From Delphinus delphis (lineage: Eukaryota; Chordata; Mammalia; Artiodactyla; Delphinidae): a DNA stretch of 64,000 nucleotides. The translations under genes and the position numbers were made by a program. The notes below the pieces were generated by a model. That model was not told the origin of the DNA, made no database searches, and saw only the letters and a list, made by a program, of their open reading frames with translations. Positions within the stretch are counted from its first letter, which is position 1. Every line of letters begins with the position of its first letter. Shown piece by piece: positions 36,951 to 49,213 of this stretch. The DNA is taken from NCBI RefSeq assembly GCF_949987515.2, contig NC_082689.1:66153746-66217745 (forward strand), read 5' to 3'.

Positions 36951-39900
36951 ATTAATGGATAAGTGTTTTTTAACTCTTTGTTTTGGAGTGCTGCTTTTCC
37001 CCCCTCCCCACCAAAAAGAAGCTGTCAGCAGCGACAGTGGTAACCAAGGAAACTCAAATAGTCAAATACTTCATTTAAATACATGTGGAAGGCCAATTTA
37101 AAATTTTCATTAACTTCTCTTGTTTTTGAAACATAGCTATTTTTTTTCCCCTTCGAATACATAGTACACGCATAATCAGGGACATAGGGTATTTCTTTTT
37201 GTTGTGGTTTAAACAGCATCTTACAGGCATACAATTATTTGAGTCACTATACAAATACATGAAGTCACCGGTAATTCTATAAAATGTTAAACGTACTCTA
37301 GTGCCTTAGAGAAGATCATCCTAAATGGTGTCCAAGAAATTAATTGTAAAGAATTTAGGTCCCACGATGCCTTTAAAACAATACAGCAGTAAAAATGCAG
37401 AGCAAAGTTAAACTATGTGTTTTAATGTAAAGATTCATGCAGCAGTAATGCTTGTATGTCTTTGACAGAGATGTTCAGTGTTGTGCTATTATTTGCTAGA
37501 GTTATTTCTTCCTTGTCTTCCTACACACAGCAATCTCTCTATTTAAAACATAAACTCTCTTGCTCATAAACCTAAGAAGGGGTTATTTTCTAGATACAGA
37601 AGGTCATGTGTGTACATATTTTTATAAATACCCATGAAGGCACATATTCTTCTTTTCTAAATGGTGAGTCAATGGAAATATGCATCATAACATAATTAAT
37701 CAATTCTTCTTTTTTAAATTAAGCTAATTTGTTTTCTCCACTAATGAGTGAATATTTATGAAATAAAAGGTTTAATGCAATAATATTTTCCATCTATCAA
37801 AAGAAATATAACATGCAAAATAAAAGGCACACAACAGATTACTATAGATATATACTATATTATAGTTAAATATAAAATGCATTATTCTGGGAGATAGCAT
37901 TATTAACATTTCAAAATTTTCTTGGTTTTAAAATTTTTTATTTAAATAATTAAATATACTAAACCTCTTGCAGTGCACTGAAAGACATCAATAAATTTTG
38001 AAGGATATATCATCCAAATCATAAGACACAAACTATTGCAATACAGGATTTTTTAATACCGGAAACATTAATGTGAAGCTTTTTATTTGAGCTATTTGTT
38101 AGTAGTATTCTGCTTTATGTTCTTTCTGAATCATAGAAGATTAGAAATTATTGAATGATTTTTAACCCATAAATTTTTAAATAGAATAAATAACTTTTCA
38201 GTTTACTATAATCATATAAACGTTTCTCTATCACATCTGACTACATCAGCCATTTAATTGAATTGGGTCAATTCAAGTGCATCCTTCATATTACACACTG
38301 TAAATATCTTGCAAAGTTTTTGTTTAAGGCAAAACACACATCAGACCATCCTAATTTAAATCCAATCAAACACAAGGAAGTGTAGGAGTAATTTATAAAA
38401 TCACTGACCTGTTCAAATAGCTGTAGTCTTAGTCCTTGCACTCTTTATTCATTAGAATCCAAAATAAATTGATTATCATTTTATAATGTGTGTCAGCATC
38501 ACCGAAGGCACTGTTCTTCCTGGTTCAGCGGAATCTTCTGAAATTTGCCAGCCCTGTGTTTTATTGCTGGTACCGTATGCTTTATTGTTCAGCGACAAGA
38601 GCTTCACTCTGCACAAAGACTCATTACCTACTGCTTGCTGCACGGCATCAGCCTCACTGAGGCTGTCTATATGTGATCACATGGGAGTTTTGTCTGAGAA
38701 AGCCAGGCATGCCACTGACTTCACTGTGTGTATGGATATTTTTATCAGCTGAGGTCTGCTAGGAGGAAGGAATAACAGATTAGGAAGCTGCTCTAAGTCA
38801 TTAATGCAGCACAACTTATGGAAATCCCTTCTCAAGATTTTTTTTTATTATAGAAAGCGTTTGAGCAGGCATTCAAAAGAAGTTCACTAGATTTTATTTT
38901 AATAAGAGGCTGGATAATAATTTAAGGAAGGGGAACTAGCAAAGAGCTATTTCCTACCTTCTGCTTTCTGAAAGTACTGTTGTACAAATGTTATTAAAGA
39001 GCCTTGCTTAACTGAATGATTTGACAGTATGTTTTAACCTTTAGATTGCTGGTGTTTATTTTTATTGGAGGAGGTTGCTCTCTAAAAGGATAAGTGGCTG
39101 TTTCCCTAAAAATCTCCTCAATGAAAATCTCAATCACTAATAGATACAATATATGAATAAAAATAAGATATATGAATAAAAATATGGACGTTCTAATTAT
39201 TTTTGATAAAGTAGATGAGAGGGTGAGTCTCTTTTATTGATGTATATTAGTGAGGTAGATGATTAATTTATCTTCTCAAAAGATGACACATCCCTAGAAC
39301 AGCTGACTTAAAAGAACAATGAAGATTTCAATTTAAAGATCTAAAGGACATGTGGTTCATATTAATTCTTAAAATCTCAGTAACTTATTTTAGACCGCTT
39401 ACCTCAATAAAGCATATGGTTTACCTTATCTGATTTCAGTGTTAACAAGTAGTTTCAGAGCTGAGTACTCAACATTTACAGGAATTTTCTGCTATGTAAA
39501 TATTGAATTAATACATATACATACACACACATAGGTATAGTCAGATTATCTTTCTAAAATACATTTAAAAATAATTACCTAAAATTATTTCTCAAAATTT
39601 GAAAATGGATTGTGTATTTCCAAATGAAAAAGCTATTTAATAATTGGAAGTTGATGAAAAAAATAAACTTATCTCTTTAATAATCTAAATTGAATTTGTA
39701 ACTGAAAGCTTGTTGCTTGTTAATCTCAATGGAAATCCTATGACAAGTACATGCAATGTGCAACAAAGAGCACAGAAAGAAAAGTCAGAAGCATCATAAA
39801 TGAAGATCAGAAAATAAATTTTCTGTACAGTTATATAGTACATTTTAATAGTGTTTGTAAGTAATACAGTAATCTTAAAAATAGTAAATCTGTATACCTG

Positions 39901-41731
39901 CTTAAACCTTCCATTAATGAGAAGTTATTTTTTGGAAATAATTATAACAAAATTTTTTGTGTCAATGGAAATTTTTAAAAATAATTTAAAGCCAGAATAG
40001 GCACATGTGGCTAAATATTTTAGCCAGTCTCTAAATACAATGATTTAACATCATGCTTTATAATATTTTTTGTAGTGGTAGCATTGATTTAGAATGTTTC
40101 ATGACTTAAATAAATGCCTTTTCATGGATTTTTCTTAACATTGAAAAAATATTCAGATATGTTTTAAATGCCACCATTTTAATGCATTTGTTCCAATGCT
40201 CAAGTTCCTTTTTCCCCCTGCACACAAGAGCTACACTAAAGCTGCAAAACCTTGGGGCATTAAGAGGAAAAGGAAAACAGAGTGTTTCTGGCTTATAGTG
40301 TACCTCTGGGTTCTTAAAGATATGTACATTCTAGCTAATATCTTTGATGATGTCATCATGTTAATGTACAAGGAAATAAACAAAAGGCAGCCATTTTTCT
40401 CTTACTGCATCACTTCAAAAACAGTGAAATAAAATGGTTGCCAAATGGAAGGAAAGAATAAGTAGAAAACTGTTACTTCCAAATTCTTGGGATAGGGAGG
40501 GGCAATGGGTGTGAAATTAGAAATAAAAATCCATATATGTGAATTTTGTATGAATGTATGTGAAGAAATAATTTACAGTAAGAAAGAACTATAAATAAAT
40601 ACAAGGGATATAGAAATAGCTAGCAATTAAAACAAATTAGTAAAATAATGTCTCCAATGGAAAGATTATAGTCTGTAAACAATGTATTAAATGTAAAAGC
40701 TTACTAAATTCATTAATGTTGAAAAAGGTATTTAAAGGTGGACAACATAGTTGGAAAGACCTAGAAAGAGATAAAATGATCATGAAACAGTAGTAAGCTT
40801 CCCAGGTCTACTATTATCTTAAATGACCTTGGTGAGTTATTTTATCATCTTATGCCTTATTTGTCAAGTCTGCAAAACAGGAACAGAAAAATTTTTGGAA
40901 AGCATGTCATGGAAATATATAGCAATATTTTTATACTTCAGTTCCCTAAATTGGTTTTATTCAAGCATTGTCCACTAATATTAGTAAAATGAGAAAAAAT
41001 GATGTAAAATTCTAATGATTATTTAAAAGAATTTTTAAATGCATTATCCTAATAGCCAAGACAAACAGGTATAATAAGTAGATAGGACTTTTGGAAACAA
41101 GAGGCAGTTTTTTCCTAATACATACAGAAAAAAAATAGAAATGAATTTAGTAAGTAATTTGAAACAAATCTCATAAAATTGCCTCAGAATTAAAACAAAT
41201 TATAAAATATACCCATCCTTCCAATCAAAATTCTGGAACTCTGTCAGCGACATGACAAGACAATTGCAGTAGAGTTTCTGATTCTCACATTACACAATGA
41301 ACAACAGTGCCTCTGCTTATACAACAGTTTCATCACCCAAGAGTTCTTTAAATTTGAAATTAACAGAGAAACACAAGATCACAGCTTAAAGAAGGAAATT
41401 CCATTCAAGATTAAAAGGACGTTTTAATTTACTTTGTATATTAAAAGCTGCGAATTCAAAAAGATATGTCAATTCTTATTATTGACTCTTAGTAGCTTGG
41501 CTTTTCTCTAATGACAAAGAGGCATAATAGAATCATTTTGTCTGCCCCCCTTTTCTCCAAAATAACTAAAGCTTGTCAGAAGTAATCCAGAATGTTTGCT
41601 ATCCAGCTCCTGCAGTAATTTGGGCATAGACATGCTAAATGGATGGTCTCTTGAAATTTCTACTGCATGAAGGAAGATGGAAAAGATTAACTGATGCCAT
41701 CACCTGTGTTTTCTAGAACTGTATTAGTTGG
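36951..41731. other. unassigned AT-rich sequence
   Basis: Long non-repetitive stretch to the right of the candidate promoter. Apart from the possible noncoding element at 38486-38755, nothing is recognised. Confidence 0.55.
38486..38755. promoter_or_regulatory. candidate conserved noncoding element
   Basis: Non-repetitive, GC-richer than its surroundings, with several retained CpGs and the near-palindrome TGTGATCACATG near 38671. An open frame of 88 codons on the plus strand has no recognisable protein. The regulatory reading is inference from composition only. Confidence 0.2.
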
Positions 41732-41762
41732 CATATATATATATATATTAATATATATATAT
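41732..41762. repeat. (TA)n microsatellite
   Basis: About 15 TA units with one TTAA interruption. Confidence 0.95.
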
Positions 41763-41884
41763 CAGTACCTCCTGTTGGATTTACCCTTGATAAGGCTGGA
41801 TTTTCTTGCTACCTTTATCTTTCTTTACGGTATGTTCAGAGAAGTCATTAAGTTGGCCATGTCAGACTCAAAATCCAGGACTAA

Positions 41885-42055
41885 TTCAATTCAATTCAGC
41901 AAACATTTATTGAGAGTTTACTGTGTACCAAGCTCTGAGACAGTTGCTAGGGATATAAAAAATGAAATATACATTGTACCCAAGAAGATTGTAGTCTATC
42001 TAGGTTAAAAAAAAAAAAAGTGCTGAGCAAGTTACAGGAGGATGGTAAAGTAGAG
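41885..42055 (-). repeat. L2 3' end
   Basis: Reverse-complement L2: CAGCAAACATTTATTGAGAG, GTACCAAGCTCTGAGACAGT, GCTAGGGATATAAAAAATGA. It contains a 13-base A-run at about 42007. Confidence 0.75.
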
Positions 42056-42309
42056 ATAATGTTTTCTAAAGTGAATATTTTGTTGACAACATGCATTATA
42101 GGTACAATCAATACAATTTCTTTTCAATATTGTTTCCTAAAGTCAGAAAATCATTACTATAATTAAAGTCATTTATCAAAAGACTTTATCATTTATTTAA
42201 TCTCTATATCTATATATTACATATAATGGCTACATATTCCTATGCTATCCTTCTCATCAATAGGTTGAATCCAATTTCACTTGCCTTTACTCTAAGCTAG
42301 TCTTAATGA

Positions 42310-42755
42310 TTTGCTTAATCCAATAGAGGCTGCAGAGGTGATGTTTTAGAAATTCCAAGGTTAGGTCCTAAGAAACTTTAAAGCTTCTACTTGGGCCTCT
42401 TGGAGCCTCTTGAGTCTTCCAGGAGCCTTGAGTTGCCATGTAAGAGGATTAATTACCCTAAGACTGCCTTGGAGAAGCCACATATAAGCACTTTGCTCAA
42501 ACAGTCCAAACCGAGCCCAGGGTTCCGGCCATTCCTGATGCCTAACATGTATGTAAAGCCACCTTGGACCCTCCAAACCTACCCATCCACCAAACGGATA
42601 TCATGAAGTGACCCTAGTTGTCACTATGTGGAGAAGCGCTCAGCTGAGTTTTTCTCAAATTCTTGTCCTACAGAATTCATAAGATGTAATAAAATGGTTG
42701 CTGTTTTAGACACTAAGTGTTGTGGTAGTTACTCAGCAATTGATAACTGGAACCT
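42310..42755 (+). mobile_element. MaLR/ERVL-like LTR remnant
   Basis: The 3' part (AATAAA at 42688-42693, then TTGCTGTTTTAGACACTAAG, GTGGTAGTTACTCAGCAATTG) resembles the end of old mammalian MaLR-type LTRs. The 5' part (TTGGGCCTCTTGGAGCCTC, GCCACCTTGGACCCTC) is consistent. It has no coding content. Confidence 0.55.
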
Positions 42756-42869
42756 ATTTACATGTGTATGACAGAGACAACATAATAAACCTAAAAGTAC
42801 ATGAAAGGACTGTCTGATACATATATTCAGTGAAATGGATGAATTTAATGGATGCATTAAAAGAAAATA

Positions 42870-43480
42870 CAACTTAGGAGGGCAGAGAAAGAAGCAAAAA
42901 CAAATTCAGGGTGTGTCCAAAGCACGTAAGGACTGATTTATCTAAGAAGATTGTATTGCAGGAATGGGGTTTCTGAACTAATAGGGAAGAGATTGCCTCA
43001 CTAGCCAGGAGAAAAGGGAATTCCCAGTAACGGTACTTTGGGAAAAGCCCAGAAACATGGGCAAGAGCTTTACTAACTACAATGAGAGGACTTTGAGGAA
43101 GTGTTTTGGGTAACAGGAGATTTAGGCATGTGTTGGGAGGTTGAAGGAGAAAAGGAAGGCTGGTGCCCCTTCTTGGAGTGCAATGAAGCTTGAAGTGAGG
43201 AGATTTTTGCAACATATGAGATGTTGGGAAGTGACCAAGGCATAGGAAAAGCGGTATAGTCAAAGTGATGAATAAAGAAAGCAACTTTGGCAGTTGAGGC
43301 GTGTCTAGACTCGTAGAGCACCAAGGCAGCACGGAGGTTGAGGAAGAGGAGTTAAGAAGATATGATGAAAGCCTGAACTAAAGGTGACAATTGAGGAATG
43401 AGGAGAAAGGAATTCGTCAAAAAGAAAGAAGGAATTTTATATTGGTTGGATAAGCCAAGCTCTGATCTCATTTATAGCCT
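42870..43480 (-). repeat. L2 body remnant
   Basis: Diverged reverse-complement L2 sequence upstream of its 3' end: AGCCCAGAAACATGGGCAAG and ATGATGAAAGCCTGAACTAA. Small open frames here are not gene-like. Confidence 0.5.
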
Positions 43481-44594
43481 TAAAAGTCAATGGTTTTATG
43501 ACTCAGTTACCAATTATATATGACAACTAGAGAGCATTTAACTAGTTTAGTTAGACAGATTTAGTAATTGTACGGGTATTTTGATTTGTATTGGCCTCAG
43601 TTTGTCTACTTTCAAATATTGTGAAAATTTGTTAATATCAAATATTGTTAATGTTGTGTTTGGGAAGCTGCAAAAGACTATAAAACAACAAGACCTTCCT
43701 TAAATACAGTACATAGAGGAGACCATTTATATTTCTTTCTGCTGTCTGATTCCTAAGTTGGGAAAAGACAAACATGTCTTAATTGTGCAAAGATTAAAAA
43801 GATAGATAATTTTGGATAATGCAAACTAAGACAAAACACACCCCACCCCGCAAAACCACACACCATTACCTATCGAAGTAAACAAGCCTATTGGAGTTTT
43901 ATTTTTCTGATTCTTCATTCTATCTGGATATTAGACTACCAAAGTAGCAGATGTTAAGTTAAGCAGCTAGTGAACGGCCACTCAGAATGATGCAGGTTAA
44001 ATGGTAGGAATAGCTCTATAACTGCTGCTGCTGCATATACAATATGTACATAAATCATCTGAACGTGGCTGTAAAGAAGTCTTTATGCAAAGTGACCCAG
44101 AGAAGAAAGTATCTAGGTTCCCCCCCAACCTTCATTCTCTTTATCACCACAAAGGCATCAGAAAACAGCATTTATAAAGAGAAAAGAGTAAATGAGGCAA
44201 ACTTCCTCTCTGAGAACACGAAGGATACATTTATTTCTTAGTGACCATCAGAGTTGATTATAATGATTTCTTCTTATTAATGAATTAGATGTCTAACCAG
44301 AGACCAAAAATATGGAGTCAAACAGCATATGCAAAAGCAAACGTGGACTGAGCAGGTAAAAAAGAAAAAAATAATAATTTAATAGGACCAGTGGCTTTTC
44401 CATGTCAATGGGAAGGTTACATCATAACTAGAAGGGCTATGACACTGCTTTGGGGTTCAAGGCACAAGAAAGAGTTTCCTATATTTTATTTCACCAATAC
44501 AAGTCTATAGATACTTGGCTAATAGATTGAATCTACTTTGATTTGTGTAACAGACACATACAGAAACAGTTTTGGCATATTATTTACCTGAGTT

Positions 44595-45641
44595 TGTTCA
44601 TTCATTCATTCACTCACACATTTATTCATTTTACATTCACTGAATACTATATGCTCAGCATCTGGTTTGGTGCTCTGACAGGTTAAAGAGATGAATAAGT
44701 CACAGTCTTCAAGCTAAGTGGCTTTCCATCTAGAGGTAGGGACCTATATAAAGAGATAGATACAGCATAATAGGATACATTCTCTAACTGAAAATTATAT
44801 AAGAACATGAAGACGGGAGTGAATAAACTATATAAAAATAGCTAACAGTTATCAAACACTTAACCAGGACTGAAGTGTTTTACTTTACGTGTATTAATTG
44901 ATTCACATAACCATTGCAACAAGCCTATGAGGTAATTACTTTTACTATCTCCATTTCATTGATGAGACAACTAAGGCATAGACTGGTTAAGTGACTTGCC
45001 AAGGTGACAGAGTCAGTATCCAAATCCAGGTAGTATGGCTTTAATGCAGTGTGGCTCTACTGGTATCATGTTACTTAAGGTAGTCACAGTGGGCTTCATA
45101 GAGGAGGTGACATGGAAAATAAATCTTAAGGGATGAGTAGGAGTTCTTTTGTGGAAAAGGAAAAGAGTATTCTGGGAAGAAGAGCTATAATACATACAGA
45201 TTCTGAGGCATGACTAATGTATATGTGAAAGAAACTAAAAATTTCACTGTGAAAATGGTAACGTTATTCGATCTTGATATGGGATTGTGCATTTGTAATG
45301 CAGGGTTGTTTGGAGTTCAACTAAGAATCAATTTGTACTTACAGGGGATGTTTAAGTGGCTTGACTACAACTGTGTTTTATTAGGTAACTCAGGAGAATG
45401 AATTAGAGAGAGGGTCTAGAAGAAAGGAGACCAAATGAGACAGTTGAAATATCCTAGAAAAAAGTTATAAAGCTCTGAATGAAAACAGTGGCAGCCCTGG
45501 GGATGGAGAGGAAAGATATTAAGGAAATAAATCAACAGATACTTAAGTGGGAGTGAGGGGGAACCCTGAATCTAGGATTTTTAATTTAGGAGACAGTATG
45601 GATGAAGATACCAGTAACCATGGATAGACATATAAGAGGAA
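44595..45641 (-). repeat. L2, interrupted by a MIR and by the RPS4 pseudogene
   Basis: L2 3' end at 44595-44820 (TTCATTCATTCATTCACTCA, GAGATGAATAAGTCACAGTC). The body continues at about 45070-45641 (GAGGAGGTGACATGGAAAAT, GGGATGAGTAGGAGTTCTTT, TGGAGAGGAAAGATATTAAG). L2-like sequence appears to resume at about 46765 beyond the pseudogene and SINE. Confidence 0.75.
44825..45068 (-). repeat. MIR inside the L2
   Basis: Reverse-complement MIR: GCCTATGAGGTAATTACTTT, CATTGATGAGACAACTAAGG, TTAAGTGACTTGCCAAGGTG. Confidence 0.85.
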
Positions 45642-46512
45642 CTCTTTTCGTGCCTAGTGCAGCTATGATGGCTCATGGTCTCAAGGAGCACCTGAATTGT
45701 GTAGAAACTCCAAAGCATTGGATAAACTGACTAGTGTGTTTGCTCCTTGTCCATCTACAAGTCCCCACAAGCTGAAGGAATGTTTCCCCCTAATCATTTT
45801 CCTAAGGAAGAGACATAAGTATGCCTTAACAGAAGATGAAGTAAAGAAGATCTGCATGCAGGGTTTCATTAAGATTGATGGCAAGGTTCACACTGATATA
45901 ACCTACCCTGATGGTTTTATGGATGTCATCAGTATTGACAAGACTGGAGAGAATTTTCGTCTGATCCATGACAACAAGGATCGCTTTGCTATTCATCATA
46001 TTACACCTGAGGAGGCCAAGTGTAAGTTGTGCAACATGAGAAAGATCTTTGTGGGCACAAAAGGAATCCCTCATCTGGTGACCCATGGTGCTTGCACCAT
46101 CAGCTACCCTGATCCCCTCGTCAAGGTAAATGACACCATTCAAATTGATTTGGAGACTGGCAAGATTACTGATTTTGTCAAATTTGACACTGGTAACCTG
46201 AGCATGGTGACTGGAGATGCTAACCTGGGAAGAATTGGTGTGATCACCAACCAGAAAAGACATTCTGTTTCTTTTGATATAGTTCATGTGAAAGATGCCA
46301 ATGGCAACAGCTTTGCCATCTGGCTCTCCAACATTTTTGTTATTGGCAAAAACAACAAACCATGGATCTCTCCAGGGAAGGGGTATCTGCCTTACCATTG
46401 CTGAGAAGAGAGACAAGAGACTGGCGGCCAAACAGAGCACTGGATAAAATGATCTCTAGGTGACATGATTGGGAAAGTCTTTGTACTTAATTAAAGATAA
46501 TAATACATTAAA
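45642..46512 (+). pseudogene. RPS4X pseudogene: processed pseudogene of ribosomal protein S4 (RPS4X type)
   Basis: This is an intronless copy of a whole RPS4 mRNA. It starts at CTCTTTTCGTG, which looks like the parental 5'TOP cap-site start, followed by ATG at 45668 (MAHG...), the complete coding region, the stop region at 46445 and the short 3'UTR running into A-rich sequence. RPS4 is a 263-residue protein of the 40S ribosomal subunit. This copy cannot make it: about 7 bases are missing near 45721 (after the codons for PKHW), which shifts the frame, and about 5 are missing near 46371 (after KPWIS), which shifts it again. Between the two lesions the frame remains open for over 200 codons but carries many missense changes, several at arginine codons. 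It is inserted in an L2 remnant, and a CHR-2 SINE sits on its A-tail. There are no introns and no visible promoter. Confidence 0.93.
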
Positions 46513-46525
46513 AAAGAAAGGAAGA

Positions 46526-46748
46526 GGGCTTCCCTGGTGGTGCAGTGGTTGAGAGTCCGCCTGCCGATGCAGGGGACACGGGTTCGTGCCCCGGTCCGGG
46601 AGCGGCTGGGCCCGTGAGCCATGGCCGCTGAGCCTGCGCGTCCGGAGCCTGTGCTCCGCAACGGGAGAGGCCACAACAGTGCGAGGCCCGCGTACCGCAA
46701 AAAAAATAAAAATAAATAAAAAATAAAAGAATAAAAATAAAAAAAAAA
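46526..46748 (+). repeat. CHR-2 type SINE with internal deletion, on the RPS4 pseudogene tail
   Basis: This plus-strand copy lacks about 19 bases between two GGA trinucleotides in the body (GGTCCGGGAGCGGC). Its tail consists of AAAAT and AAAG units. It inserted into or beside the poly(A) of the RPS4 pseudogene. Confidence 0.93.
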
Positions 46749-46764
46749 GAAAGAAAGAAATACA

Positions 46765-46930
46765 GGAGGAATATCAGATATGGAGCCACTCAGTGGTAAA
46801 TATTGAATGCCTACCATGCACCTGGCAAGAGTACATGGTTCTAAGAACACAAAGATTCCTTCTTGGCCTCTGAGTGCCCAATGCCTGGCAGAGGAGCTCA
46901 TAGACAAAATCGATTACCTAGATAAACAAT
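46765..46930 (-). repeat. L2-like sequence beyond the pseudogene
   Basis: TACAGGAGGAATATCAG looks like the continuation of the interrupted L2. ATTGAATGCCTACCATGCAC and CTGGCAAGAGTACATGG resemble a second L2 3' end. Confidence 0.5.
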
Positions 46931-48124
46931 TCCCTCCATCACAGCTAACTTTTAAGAGAACAGAATTTCTCTCAGTGGCCTGATTAAAGGTAAAGAAAGA
47001 AAAACAACTTCACAATCAAACTTCAAATCTGGAATACCATCAATTGAACTTAATTGTGGTACTCAGATAAGGAAACTATTATTAAAGTGTTCTATGCAGA
47101 TTAAAATCATGATCCAGATCACAAAATCCACCTCTGTGCTTTATATTAAACATATGACATGAAGAAATACAAGAAACAAATGAGATTTCTCCTTTAGGCA
47201 AATTTTTTAATGAGCTTAATCCCGTGGCTTGCTATTAATGCTAGTGACTGGTTTCTTTGAAATGAAGCATGCATTTTCTTCCTTGTTCATAAAGTCGGCT
47301 TCCTGTTTAGTATTCACTATTCATGTCTGTTTTATCAAAGAGCACTATTACATGAAACCATGATCCAAGCATGTTTGGCTCTGATTTTTATCTCTGGAGG
47401 GAAGGAAATTATACACCCTTATAATACTAGTATATGATTGTTATGTACACATGTGATCATAGTGCATATGTGTTCCTTCGTATTGGAAGGTGGTGTTATT
47501 TAATTCAGTCGTTAGGCTGAAGAACCTTGTCTTGGTCACATGTGTCTTAGTTTAGAACATCAACATGCCATTGAAGAAAAGCCATTAGCCTTGTAAATAA
47601 ACAGTAAAAACAAGTTTTGATCACAGTCTCATTTAAACTCTAGATATTCTAAGAATTTCTTATGTGGGATTAAGAATAGAGAGAACGGTAAATACATTTT
47701 ATCTGAATACTATAACTCCTGATAACTTTAGCCGACAACTGGGGATACCACAGCTATTGCTACTCTTTCGAAGCCAAAGCAAGATTTGGATCTTTGCCTC
47801 TTTAATTACTGATAGTTATCTATGGAACATGCAATTATGACGGCTGAGACAAAATTGGACATTATATTGCTACTGTTTCCCAGCCATTCACAGTGAGGTG
47901 ACTTTAAGGTTGTCTACATATGCTTATTACATTTTATTTATACAGTATTTCTTTGACCTAGGACACCTATGGCTACATTATTCCATTTTCCGTTTATTTT
48001 AATTTACTATATTCCATGGCCACTGTGGAACCAGGTAGCAGCAATAAATTTATGGTTTAATGGGCTACAAGAAGAATGAGGTTTTTAAATACAAAGCTAT
48101 TTCAAGAAATCACACAATAATTAA
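46931..48124. other. unassigned sequence
   Basis: No repeat or exon recognised. Confidence 0.55.
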
Positions 48125-48131
48125 AACTTTA

Positions 48132-48349
48132 GGGGCTTCCCTGGTGCCACAGTGGTTGAGAGTCTGCCTGCCAATGCAGGGGACACGGGTTCGTGCCCCG
48201 GTCCGGGAAGATCCCACATGCCACGGAGTGGCTGGGCCCATGAGCCATGGCCGCTGAGCCTGCGCGTCCGGAGCCTGTGCTCCGCAACGCGAGAGGCCAC
48301 AGCAGTGAGAGGCCCGTGTACCGCAAAAAAACAAACAAACAAAAAAACC
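48132..48349 (+). repeat. CHR-2 type SINE
   Basis: This is a complete plus-strand copy with an AAAC-rich tail. The duplication AACTTTA is at 48125-48131 and 48350-48356. The head carries changes in the A-box-like region (GGTGCCACAGTGG). Confidence 0.94.
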
Positions 48350-48844
48350 AACTTTAAATTACCTAAATATACTTAATATATATTTATCAATGTAGTAGAA
48401 TATCAGATAGCCATTGAAATCAGTATTTTGACTATGTAAAAACAATACATATGCTTAAAAAATAATTAGTGAAGAAATTTCCCAGAAATATAAAGAAACA
48501 TGATTACAACTAATATGTATAGAAGAAGACTGGAGAGGAATCAAAGGAATTAAGGGACTATGTGTGAGTTTAAAGCAATATACACACTACGGGCTCAATA
48601 TTTTAAGTATCTATAAGCATAAAATAATTAGAAAAGTAGAATCAAAATCATAAAAAATAGTTATCTTTTGGACGTTAGGTAATAGGTGATTTTGATTTTT
48701 GACTTTGGCTTTTTCTATATTTTACAAGTGTTCTGTTTCCTGTTACTGATACAATGTAAAATTAATAACATTAGAACTTTTATATTAAAATTAATTATGC
48801 TAACTTAATTTAATGGTAAGAAAGGCATTTAAAAATAAGGATAT

Positions 48845-49201
48845 ATATATTTTTAACATCTTTATTGGAGTATAATAGCTTTACAATGGTGTGTTAGTTT
48901 CTGCTTTATAACAAAGTGAATCAGTTATACATATACATATGTCCCCATATCTCTTCATTCTTGCTTCTCCCTCCCTCCCACCTTCCCTATCCCAACCCTC
49001 TAGGTGGTCACAAAGCACGGAGCTGATCTCCCTGTGCTATGCAGCTGCTTCCCACTAGCTATCTATTTTACGTTTGGTAGTGTATACATGTCCATGCCAC
49101 TCTCTCACTTTGTCCCAGCTTACCCTTCCCCCTCCCCGTATCCTCAAGTCCATTCTCTAGTAGGTCTGCATCTTTATTCCCGTCTTGCCCCTAGGTTCTT
49201 C
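48845..49201 (-). mobile_element. 5'-truncated L1 (3'UTR only)
   Basis: The sequence matches the same L1 3' end as at 3984 (AACAAAGTGAATCAG, TAGGTGGTCACAAAGCA). It has a perfect 12-bp target duplication AAATAAGGATAT at 48833-48844 and 49202-49213, so this is a whole insertion about 357 bp long. No coding capacity remains. Confidence 0.93.
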
Positions 49202-49213
49202 AAATAAGGATAT

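Noticed and set aside
45697..46404. 235-codon frame as a functional RPS4 paralogue
   Set aside because: It lacks the true N-terminus because of an upstream frameshift and loses the C-terminus through a second deletion. It also has retrocopy structure with no introns.
45826..46440. 204-codon minus-strand frame
   Set aside because: It is the antisense shadow of the RPS4 pseudogene.
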